NCBI RefSeq assembly: GCF_018283455.1
Contig: NZ_JAAMTH010000008.1
Location: 1 to 53,886 of the forward strand
Direction of reading: 5' to 3'
Source: Planococcus sp. MSAK28401
GTDB lineage: Bacteria > Bacillota > Bacilli > Bacillales_A > Planococcaceae
DNA: 53,886 bases
The notes beneath the pieces were generated by a model that saw nothing but the letters and a program-made list of their open reading frames with translations, did no database searches and was not told the origin of the DNA. This document shows, in pieces, positions 1-6,324 of this stretch (positions are counted from its first letter, which is position 1; each line of letters starts with the position of its first letter). The translations under genes and the position numbers were made by a program.

Positions 1-671
1 AATGAACCAAAGTCATAGACCATCTCCTCAGAGAACCACCGAATGTTATCTTCGTTAGGCATGCGGAAAAAGCCAAAGTCATTACAGGAGATGTCGACTC
101 CTTGCAAGACCTTGGCCAAGCTCTGTTTAATGTTTTCGGAAATGCGTTTTGCCACTTTTAGTCCGCGAAAATCGTTTTGATTGCTGATGAACAACGGTTT
201 TTCCAAGACGAAATAGATTTGAAAGCCCTTCGGGGTTTCCAAGACAAGTGTGGGTACGCCGACGCTATGATCGAGTGCAGCCGTCAGGATTTCCGTATAC
301 GGCTGTTTTTTGGTATCGATATCGACGACAAAGGTATTGATCTGTTGGAGGTTCTTCTCTTCGTGTCCCTTGAGGAACCTTCTTTTTTCATCTGAATACC
401 TTATGTAGTTATAAACGTTGGGATTCCAATGTGAAACCAAAGAAGCGTCCTCCAAGAGAGTTTCTAGGGACGTGACAACATAGCCTTTAACACCTGAAGG
501 TGTAGAAAGATCTTCTTTAGATCGAACAACACCGATTGCTCCAGTTTTTCTTTTGTTAGCCTTTTTAACAGCTTCAACTCGAAGTGGAAGGCTTATTTTA
601 GAATTCTTAACTTTGTAAGAATAGATTCCATTTTTTAAAACAGTATCTACTACTTCATACAATCTATTCAT
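1..671 (-). CDS. Primase/polymerase-type replication protein, N-terminal part (gene continues at 53886)
   Basis: This is the first 223 codons of a 503-residue protein that continues across the window ends into 53886-53046. The ATG at 671 is preceded by a GAAGG ribosome site about 6 bases upstream. Seen: a FVVDIDTK segment near residues 114-121 gives the D-x-D metal-binding pair (D117, D119) of archaeo-eukaryotic primase/polymerase domains, followed about 30 residues later by TPKGFQIYF, in the place of the family's S/T-x-G-x-H motif. Such proteins prime or extend DNA at plasmid origins. The gene diverges from the 53-bp repeat arrays and parA. The function is inferred from the motifs; the exact family is not certain. 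Confidence 0.75.
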   Translation of the reverse strand, partial: MNRLYEVVDTVLKNGIYSYKVKNSKISLPLRVEAVKKANKRKTGAIGVVRSKEDLSTPSGVKGYVVTSLETLLEDASLVSHWNPNVYNYIRYSDEKRRFLKGHEEKNLQQINTFVVDIDTKKQPYTEILTAALDHSVGVPTLVLETPKGFQIYFVLEKPLFISNQNDFRGLKVAKRISENIKQSLAKVLQGVDISCNDFGFFRMPNEDNIRWFSEEMVYDFGS

Positions 672-769
672 CTAAACCTTCCCCTTCATCGACTTCTCAT
701 GCTTCTTTTCCTAACCGTATAGGAATGAAAACATCGTGTAAATAGCGTCAAATCAAGGTTTTTAAGGTC

Positions 770-1140
770 GCAGAAGTAGATATTTCTACTTTTCTACTTT
801 TGTTAGAATGAACACCATTCTCGCAGAAGTAGATATTTCTACTTTTCTACTTTTGTTAGAATGAACGCCATTCTCGCAGAAGTAGATATTTCTACTTTTC
901 TACTTTTGTTAGAATCAATACCATTCTCGCAGAAGTAGATATTTCTACTTTTCTACTTTTGTTAGAATCAATACCATTATCGCAGAAGTAGATATTTCTA
1001 CTTTTCTACTTTTGTTAGAATCAATACCATTCTCGCAGAAGTAGATATTTCTACTTTTCTACTTCTGTGAGAATGGATGCCATTCTCACAGAAGTAGATA
1101 TTTCTACTTTTCTACCTTTGTTAGAATCATTGAATTAAAA
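770..1140. repeat. 53-bp direct repeat array 1 (seven units)
   Basis: Seven contiguous units begin at 770, 823, 876, 929, 982, 1035 and 1088, exactly 53 bp apart. Each carries an AAGTAGA-TATT-TCTACTT palindrome, a further TCTACTT heptad, and an AGAATG...CATTCT palindrome; unit-to-unit changes sit mostly in the few bases inside the second palindrome. The array lies between the primase gene and parA. It is most likely the partition centromere bound by the ribbon-helix-helix protein at 2528, because the TCTACTT motif recurs in the par operon leader and terminator. It could also include replication iterons. Confidence 0.9.
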
Positions 1141-1207
1141 AGTATTATTTCTCTTCTCTGAGACCTTGGTATTAAAGGAATAAATATCTTTAAAGAAATT
1201 TTCCTTA

Positions 1208-1239
1208 CTAACAAAAGTAGATATTTCTACCTTTGTTAG
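1208..1239. repeat. 32-bp near-perfect palindrome between the two arrays
   Basis: CTAACAAAAGTAGA (1208-1221), TATT, then TCTACCTTTGTTAG (1226-1239): 14-bp arms with one mismatch. It uses the vocabulary of the 53-bp repeats but as one extended dyad. It sits at the end of a roughly 65-bp unique AT-rich stretch that separates the two arrays, and may be a special centromere or origin site. Confidence 0.7.
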
Positions 1240-1255
1240 AATGAACATCATTCTC

Positions 1256-1573
1256 GCAGAAGTAGATATTTCTACTTTTCTACTTTTGTTAGAATGAACG
1301 CTATTCTCGCAGAAGTAGATATTTCTACTTTTCTACCTTTGTTAGAATGGACATCATTCTCGCAGAAGTAGATATTTCTACTTTTCTACCTTTGTTAGAA
1401 TAGACATCATTCTCGCAGAAGTAGATATTTCTACTTTTCTACCTTTGTTAGAATGAACATCATTCTCGCAGAAGTAGATATTTCTACTTTTCTACCTTTG
1501 TTAGAATGAACATCATTCTCGCAGAAGTAGATATTTCTACTTTTCTACCTTTGTTGGAATGAATAAGCTTATA
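1256..1573. repeat. 53-bp direct repeat array 2 (six units)
   Basis: Six units begin at 1256, 1309, 1362, 1415, 1468 and 1521 with the same 53-bp period as array 1. Most units here have CTACCTTTGTTAGAAT where array 1 has CTACTTTTGTTAGAAT, so the two arrays have drifted separately. The array ends about 150 bp before the parA start. Confidence 0.9.
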
Positions 1574-1645
1574 TTACAAATTTATTACAAATTATCTCTC
1601 ATATACACAAACTTCTACTTATGTTATTATCAGAAATATACAGAA

Positions 1646-1705
1646 GTAGAAGTTTGTTAGGTAGAAGTTTGTTAGGTAGAAGTTTGTTAGGTAGAAGTTT
1701 GTTAG
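1646..1705. repeat. Four tandem 15-bp repeats in the parA leader
   Basis: Four identical copies of GTAGAAGTTTGTTAG start at 1646, 1661, 1676 and 1691. They lie between the last 53-bp unit and the parA ribosome site, where an autoregulatory operator would be expected. Since 15 is a multiple of three the stretch stays open in the parA frame, but the good ribosome site right after it argues that it is not translated. Confidence 0.85.
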
Positions 1706-1725
1706 GAAGGGTAGGAGGAAATAAA

Positions 1726-2535
1726 ATGACAGCTAAAACAATTGTAGTTGGAAATTTTAAAGGTGGAGTAGGGAAAACAAAAGTATCTGTAATGACTAGT
1801 TGGGAATATGCAAATGTCCACAATAAGAAAGTTCTATTAGTAGATATGGATCCTCAAGGAAATGCGAGTACTCTAATTGCTCGTTCTGCAGGAATCACCG
1901 AAATCAACAAGACAATATTTGATGGATTTCAGGAAGGCACTTTAGAAAACGTAATTTTAAAAGTTAATGAAAACCTTGATTTAATACCAGCTGCAGTATC
2001 TTTTAAAAACTTCTCAAAATTCTTGTACCAAAACTTCAAAACGGACCTTGAACAAATAACATTGTTAAAAAGACTATTAGACCCACTGAAAGAACATTAT
2101 GATTATATTTTTATCGATGTACCTCCAACAATTAGTGACTACTCAGATAATGCAATGATGGCTTCAGACTATGTATTAATCATTCTTCAAGCCCAAGAAC
2201 TTTCATTAGAGGGTGCTGAAACTTATGTTTCTTATCTTCAATTTATGCATGATGAATATGAAGCTGATATCCAAGTATTGGGTGTTCTTCCGGTTCTTTT
2301 AAGAGCTGGCGGTAGAGTAGATCAAACTACTGTCGAAAGAGCGACAGAGCTATTTGGAGAAGATAATGTATTTTCCAATGTTATAAAACACTTAGAGCGT
2401 CTGAAAGCTTGGGATGTTACCGGTATAAAAAATGACGACCATCACGATCGTAAAGCTCATCAAACTTTTTTAGATGTGGTTGATGAAATGGAAGAGAAGC
2501 TTGCTCGATTTGAGGAGGAAGAAACAAATGTCTGA
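1726..2535 (+). CDS. parA: ParA-type partition ATPase
   Basis: A 269-residue protein with the deviant Walker A motif KGGVGKT (residues 12-18), DMDPQGN (Walker A-prime) and a YIFIDVPPT Walker B region: the MinD/ParA/Soj family that moves plasmids by ATP-dependent binding to the nucleoid. The start chosen is the ATG at 1726, which follows GGAGGA by 6 bases; the open frame extends to 1621 only because of the 15-bp repeats. It overlaps the next gene by 8 bases, so the two form one operon. Repression by the downstream ribbon-helix-helix protein at the upstream repeats is likely but inferred. Confidence 0.93.
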   Translation: MTAKTIVVGNFKGGVGKTKVSVMTSWEYANVHNKKVLLVDMDPQGNASTLIARSAGITEINKTIFDGFQEGTLENVILKVNENLDLIPAAVSFKNFSKFLYQNFKTDLEQITLLKRLLDPLKEHYDYIFIDVPPTISDYSDNAMMASDYVLIILQAQELSLEGAETYVSYLQFMHDEYEADIQVLGVLPVLLRAGGRVDQTTVERATELFGEDNVFSNVIKHLERLKAWDVTGIKNDDHHDRKAHQTFLDVVDEMEEKLARFEEEETNV

Positions 2536-2992
2536 AAGCTCTAAAAAAGGTCCATTAATTAAAAGGAAAACCAAATCTATGGAAAGACCATCACCTGTGG
2601 TGGTGACTAGTAACAATGATTTTAAGTTTTCAAATGCAACTGTCTCATCAACTGAAGAAATTGAAGCTGGACCGAAAAGAACAGAGGTCCAACCGGAAAA
2701 AAAAGAAACTAGCGACAAGCCAGTTGAAAGCAAACCTAAAAAGAAAGCCACTAGAAGAAAAGGCGTGGTTGGCAAAAACAACAATGTGAAATCCATTAAA
2801 CTACCTCATGATCTCCACACTAAAATAGGTATCCTTGGTAAATTCATGGATGAAAACAAAACGTATGCAATTATTTCTAAGCTTGTAGACTACTACGAAG
2901 AGAATGAATTAACAGATCGACAGAAAAAACAAATTGAATACATGACAGATTTTCTTAATGAAGATTCAACAAATTCAAATATAAAAAAGTAG
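2528..2992 (+). CDS. Ribbon-helix-helix partition/centromere-binding protein
   Basis: A 154-residue protein. Residues about 1-85 are Lys/Glu/Pro-rich and probably disordered; the C-terminal third contains SIKLPHDLHTKIGILGKFM, which fits a beta strand followed by two helices of an RHH DNA-binding fold. The ATG at 2528 has GAGGAGG upstream, inside the end of parA; a longer frame from 2474 has no such signal. Position after parA and the abundance of heptad-like sites fit a type Ib partition adaptor comparable in role to the omega protein of pSM19035. The N-terminal tail would be the segment that stimulates ParA. Its DNA target is inferred. Confidence 0.8.
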   Translation: MSESSKKGPLIKRKTKSMERPSPVVVTSNNDFKFSNATVSSTEEIEAGPKRTEVQPEKKETSDKPVESKPKKKATRRKGVVGKNNNVKSIKLPHDLHTKIGILGKFMDENKTYAIISKLVDYYEENELTDRQKKQIEYMTDFLNEDSTNSNIKK

Positions 2993-3031
2993 AAATATCT
3001 ACCTAACAAAGGTAGATATTTCTACTTTTTT
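2983..3031 (+). terminator. par operon terminator that also carries a partition-type site
   Basis: A perfect 21-bp inverted repeat (2983-3003 and 3011-3031) with the loop TAACAAA, ending in six T. The arms contain GTAGA-TATT-TCTAC, the core of the 53-bp repeats, and the stop codon of the RHH gene lies inside the left arm. Confidence 0.85.
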
Positions 3032-3072
3032 GAGATTAAAAATCTTTACTATTCACGAAAGGAGAGTTTTCA

Positions 3073-3225
3073 ATGTACATTATTCGTTCTGAAGATGGAA
3101 CGACTCTTACAAAAGAAGGAAAAGAACTTACTTTTGAAAATTTTGAGGACGCTGAAAAACAGAAGAGCGACTTACAAAACTTCGATTTCAATAATTGGAC
3201 TATAATTGAAGTTATTGAAGATTAA
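3073..3225 (+). CDS. Small acidic protein of unknown function
   Basis: A 50-codon frame beginning MYIIRSEDGTTLTKEGKELT and ending EVIED. The ATG at 3073 has a strong GGAGAG ribosome site 6-7 bases upstream, which is the main reason to accept it. The protein is acidic, has no membrane segment and no recognised domain. It follows the par terminator and precedes the first copy of the structured element. Confidence 0.6.
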   Translation: MYIIRSEDGTTLTKEGKELTFENFEDAEKQKSDLQNFDFNNWTIIEVIED

Positions 3226-3257
3226 ATACAGTTTTCAAACTCTATAAACCCCACCGA

Positions 3258-3405
3258 GGGCGACTGCACTAGAGCGCCTAGTAACTTGCGTTACAAAGCG
3301 CTCTACGTGTCGCTTCACCCTAAAAAAGCCGATAATCAGAGGCTGTAATCCTGCGGAAACAGCCTCTAGATTCCTGTCTTTTTCTTCACGGCTGAACGAG
3401 TCGAA
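3258..3405 (+). ncRNA. Structured element, copy A (candidate small RNA)
   Basis: This stretch aligns without gaps to 11128-11275 at roughly 85% identity. It forms a stem AGAGCGC/GCGCTCT (3271-3277 with 3298-3304) topped by GTAAC/GTTAC, an outer GCGAC/GTCGC pairing (3260-3264 with 3309-3313), and a second stem GAGGCTGT/ACAGCCTC (3339-3346 with 3359-3366). The A3340:T3365 pair is G:C in copy B, a compensatory change. A terminator with a T-tract follows on the plus strand, so a plus-strand RNA is the simplest reading. I do not recognise a named RNA family. Confidence 0.55.
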
Positions 3406-3424
3406 AAGCAAAAAGCATATGACT

Positions 3425-3486
3425 AAAAAACACCAAAACTTGAAGAAGTCTGTTTGCACAGAGCTTCCTAGTTCCGGTGTTTTTTT
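3425..3486 (+). terminator. Long terminator hairpin after structured element A
   Basis: AAAAAACACC (3425-3434) pairs with GGTGTTTTTT (from 3476), with inner pairings AACT/AGTT, GAAG/CTTC and TCTG/CAGA, and a T-tract on the plus strand. It faces the convergent gene ending at 3531. Confidence 0.75.
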
Positions 3487-3530
3487 GGTTTCTCACATAA
3501 AATGCAGTTCAAATATCAAAGAGTGTACAC

Positions 3531-3800
3531 TCAACGCTTTTGAATTTTGCTTTTCACGAACTCAGAGAATGTTTGGAAGATCTTTTCTCGTTGTTCAATT
3601 GTGAAGTCATCCAATCCAAAATACTTTTCAGCCAGCGCTCCTGTCTCGATTAATCGTTTCGTTCTCGCTTTTCGTTGTTCCCAGCTCGCTCTTCGCTGCG
3701 TTTCGTTTTGTAGCTGATGTTTTTTCTTCTGAAGATCGGTGATTTGCTTCTTGAGCTCCTGAGACTTGGCCAGGTTATCGGATTTCGGATTCATGGCCAT
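3531..3800 (-). CDS. Small coiled-coil protein, DUF3847-like
   Basis: 89 residues, with a Lys/Gln/Glu-rich coiled coil at about residues 8-35, then a basic RKARTKRLIETGALAEKYF segment typical, as I recall, of small proteins (DUF3847) encoded beside relaxase genes on Gram-positive plasmids. It overlaps the upstream gene (3775-4011) by 26 bases, so the two are translated from one transcript that diverges from the relaxase. A relaxosome accessory role is inferred from position. An internal ATG at 3794 is an alternative start. Confidence 0.65.
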   Translation of the reverse strand: MAMNPKSDNLAKSQELKKQITDLQKKKHQLQNETQRRASWEQRKARTKRLIETGALAEKYFGLDDFTIEQREKIFQTFSEFVKSKIQKR

Positions 3801-4011
3801 CCCACGCCTCAGCTTGGTTTTCGCTGCCGTTTACTTGAACAGCCATCTTTTGAATCCACTCGATGGCTTCCTGTTCTGATTCCACGTTCCACATCTTCAG
3901 CACTTCAGCCCCGATGTTTTGCTGCATTTGCTTCTCCAAACTTTTTCGCTTTTCCTTTAATCTCTCGATTTGCTCTTCGATGCTGGTGATCTTTTCAATG
4001 TTGTTTGCCAT
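3775..4011 (-). CDS. Small coiled-coil protein next to the relaxase (possible relaxosome accessory factor)
   Basis: 78 residues; a heptad-rich helix (EEQIERLKEKRKSLEKQM, about residues 12-29) followed by a WNVESEQEAIEWIQKM helix. AAGGAG lies 8 bases before the ATG at 4011. It is the first gene of a divergent pair facing away from the relaxase, the usual place of MobC-like nicking accessory or regulatory proteins, but no DNA-binding motif is clear. Function unknown. Confidence 0.65.
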   Translation of the reverse strand: MANNIEKITSIEEQIERLKEKRKSLEKQMQQNIGAEVLKMWNVESEQEAIEWIQKMAVQVNGSENQAEAWDGHESEIR

Positions 4012-4033
4012 TGTTCTTCACTCCTTATTTATT

Positions 4034-4066
4034 TATATATAAATAATTTAACATATATATAAATAA
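4034..4066. promoter_or_regulatory. TATATATAAATAA direct repeats in the divergent mob promoter region
   Basis: Two near-identical AT-rich motifs, at about 4034-4047 and 4053-4066, lie just upstream of the small divergent gene. They could be an operator or promoter elements. A TATAAT hexamer follows at 4094-4099 in the direction of the relaxase, without a good -35 box. Confidence 0.35.
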
Positions 4067-4104
4067 AATCCACGAAAAAGGGAAAAATTATGATATAATA
4101 AGTC

Positions 4105-4190
4105 CGAGCTTCCAAGCGAGTGCCCAGTTATACACCACCCGACATTCGGGGTGGTGACCTGGTCCAAAGCCCTTCCGGGTTTGGGTTGTC
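4105..4190. other. Candidate origin of transfer (oriT)
   Basis: Between the divergent accessory genes and the relaxase are two inverted repeats: CACCACCC/GGGTGGTG (4133-4140 with 4149-4156) and CCAAAGCCC/GGGTTTGG (4164-4172 with 4177-4184). A GCGAGTGCCCAGTTAT sequence (4116-4131) directly before the first repeat loosely resembles the GTGCGCCCT-type nick region of MOBQ plasmids. Position, hairpins and this partial match make it the best oriT candidate; the nick site itself is not shown. Confidence 0.45.
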
Positions 4191-4229
4191 GCCTTCGGAT
4201 ATTTTAAACAGAAAAAGAGGTGAGAGAAC

Positions 4230-6296
4230 GTGAGCTATTTCCGTCTGCAAGCGAATATCATCAGCAAGAAAACCCAATCCGCCGTGGCCAGTGCCAGTTA
4301 CCGAAGTGGGGAAGAGTTGTATTCCGAGCGTGATGAAGAAATGAAAAGCTATCAGCAGCGTGAAGTGGCTCCAATCTCGTTCATCCTCAAACCGGATCAT
4401 GCCCCTGAGTGGACATTGGAACGTGAAAAACTTTGGAATGAAGTAGAAAAGATCGAGAAAGCCTGGAACGCACAACTCGCTCGTGAAGTGCTGATTGCGT
4501 TGCCAGTCGAGTTGCCGGAAGACGCTCAACAAGAACTCGTCCAATCGTTCGTTCAAGAGGAATTTGTCGAAGAGGGGATGGTCGCAGACGTGGCCATTCA
4601 CCGAGACAAAGAACACAATCCGCATGCGCACATCATGCTGACGGTTCGTCCGTTCAATGAAGATGGTACGTGGGGGCAAAAGAAAACACGCCAATACGAA
4701 TTCGACCAAAACGGCGACATCCTTCGCGATGAACAAGGCGAGAAAGTCTTCCAAACCGTTCCGTCTACCAATTGGAACGAACGCGAAACTCTGGTGAAAT
4801 GGCGCATGCACTATGCGGACGCCATCAATGAATCATTTAAAGAACATGGCATCGATCAAACCGTTTCAGCGCTTTCGTTTGAAGCACAAGGGCTCGACCA
4901 AATCGCTGAGGTTCGCTTGGAACGAAATGAATACCAATACGTGAAGCGCTTAGAAGAAAAAGGGATTGAAGCGCAGACCTTCTATCATCAATTGAATCAA
5001 GAAATCCGCAAAAAGAACGCCGAAATTGCTCAGCTAAATGATAAAATTGTCTTTCTGTCTGCTAAGCAGAAACAGGCAGATGTTCAGCACGTCCTGCATC
5101 GTCACACAAGCGAAGTTACCGCCCAATTGAACGAGGACTACGAAAAGAGCTGGCACTTCATGAAAGGGCGTCTGAAAGAAAACTTCTCGTTCGATTCGGT
5201 CCATGATCAGCTGCAGGGTTTGTATCGCTGGGAAGAACGAAAAGTCGAACCGAAACAAGTCGAAGCCCAGGTCACGCATGCCATTTTGAACGCCTCTCAC
5301 AAGGCATATCAAGAGCGTAATTTCTCTGTGGTGAAGCAACAAGGATTCACTTCGTCTGACTTCCGTTCGCTCTTCACCGAGCGTTTGGATGCGTTTGAAT
5401 CGCTAACGGATTCCGTTGAGAAAGACCAACAAACGGTCGATCAAGTCGTGGCACATGCTGAGAGAACGTACCGAGCGCAAAGCTTAATCGTCCATAACAC
5501 CTTTAATGAGTTGTTCCCGGACATTGAGGAACGATTTGCGCACAATGACCGGACGGTGGCGTACAAGTCGAATGTCCTGACAGCAATCCAGACGAACGAC
5601 CTGTCAGCCATTCCATCAGCTCATGAAGTGAATCAGCACTTGCAGCTGCAGGAACTGAAAAAGGCGTGCGAGCAAGGCGAGAAAGCCAGTGAGCAAATCC
5701 GGATCCAAGCGTTGATTCGCAATAAGCTCGGCAGTGAAAAAGAACAGCTCGTGAAAGACGGCACAGACCTCAAAGCGATTTATGAAACGTCCGTCAAACT
5801 GAACACGACCCAGCAATTGATTGAACGCTACGAGGCGAAAGCGAAGCACATGGATCAAGAACTCAACGCTTTGATTCGGGAGACGTTCCCACAAGCGAAA
5901 GAGAAGCTGCTAAAAGACGTCGAGCAACTTCCGTTAGAGATGAAAACGGCTCTACTGAAGCACTACACGCAACAGAACAAGCTGACAAAAGCGCCGACCT
6001 TGAAAGCGTGCTTGCAAGTGGCGAAGAAAGAACAAAGCAAACAAGCGATGGCGTATCATGCTTACCAAGCAAAACCGGAGGCTCGATTTGCTGAACGCTT
6101 AGGCAGCTCACAGAAATCCCTTTCTCACTTCCCAACGGGACGAGCGAGTACCGAACTGATCGAACAGTTGATTGACCAAGCTGAACGCGACCAGCACCAG
6201 GCGGCACAACACGAGATGGCTTCGCCGACGAAGCTTCGTCGAAAATCCAAAGACAAACAACTTCGCCGTGAACTCGGCTTGGAGTTTGAACTGTAA
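4230..6296 (+). CDS. mobA: MobA/MobL-family relaxase (MOBQ type)
   Basis: 688 residues. The N-terminal domain begins SYFRLQANIISKKTQSAV and has the family's SASYRSGEEL with the probable catalytic Tyr24, and a HRDKEHNPHAHIM motif (H124, H132, H134) that binds the metal of HUH relaxases. The enzyme nicks oriT, stays linked to the 5-prime end and pilots the strand into the recipient. The remaining 450 or so residues are helical, rich in Gln, Lys and Glu, likely coiled coil and lacking a primase motif that I can see. The start is GTG at 4230 with AGAGG upstream. The coupling-protein gene follows 28 bases later, in the same operon. Confidence 0.93.
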   Translation: MSYFRLQANIISKKTQSAVASASYRSGEELYSERDEEMKSYQQREVAPISFILKPDHAPEWTLEREKLWNEVEKIEKAWNAQLAREVLIALPVELPEDAQQELVQSFVQEEFVEEGMVADVAIHRDKEHNPHAHIMLTVRPFNEDGTWGQKKTRQYEFDQNGDILRDEQGEKVFQTVPSTNWNERETLVKWRMHYADAINESFKEHGIDQTVSALSFEAQGLDQIAEVRLERNEYQYVKRLEEKGIEAQTFYHQLNQEIRKKNAEIAQLNDKIVFLSAKQKQADVQHVLHRHTSEVTAQLNEDYEKSWHFMKGRLKENFSFDSVHDQLQGLYRWEERKVEPKQVEAQVTHAILNASHKAYQERNFSVVKQQGFTSSDFRSLFTERLDAFESLTDSVEKDQQTVDQVVAHAERTYRAQSLIVHNTFNELFPDIEERFAHNDRTVAYKSNVLTAIQTNDLSAIPSAHEVNQHLQLQELKKACEQGEKASEQIRIQALIRNKLGSEKEQLVKDGTDLKAIYETSVKLNTTQQLIERYEAKAKHMDQELNALIRETFPQAKEKLLKDVEQLPLEMKTALLKHYTQQNKLTKAPTLKACLQVAKKEQSKQAMAYHAYQAKPEARFAERLGSSQKSLSHFPTGRASTELIEQLIDQAERDQHQAAQHEMASPTKLRRKSKDKQLRRELGLEFEL

Positions 6297-6324
6297 AAGC
6301 GAACTATTGAAAGGCGTGAACTTC

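Noticed and set aside
770..1573. CRISPR-like look of the 53-bp repeats
   Set aside because: The units are contiguous and nearly identical over their whole length; there are no variable spacers and no cas genes.
1621..1725. 35-residue N-terminal extension of ParA reading repeated RSLLG
   Set aside because: It is the translation of 15-bp operator-like repeats; a strong ribosome site lies just before ATG 1726.
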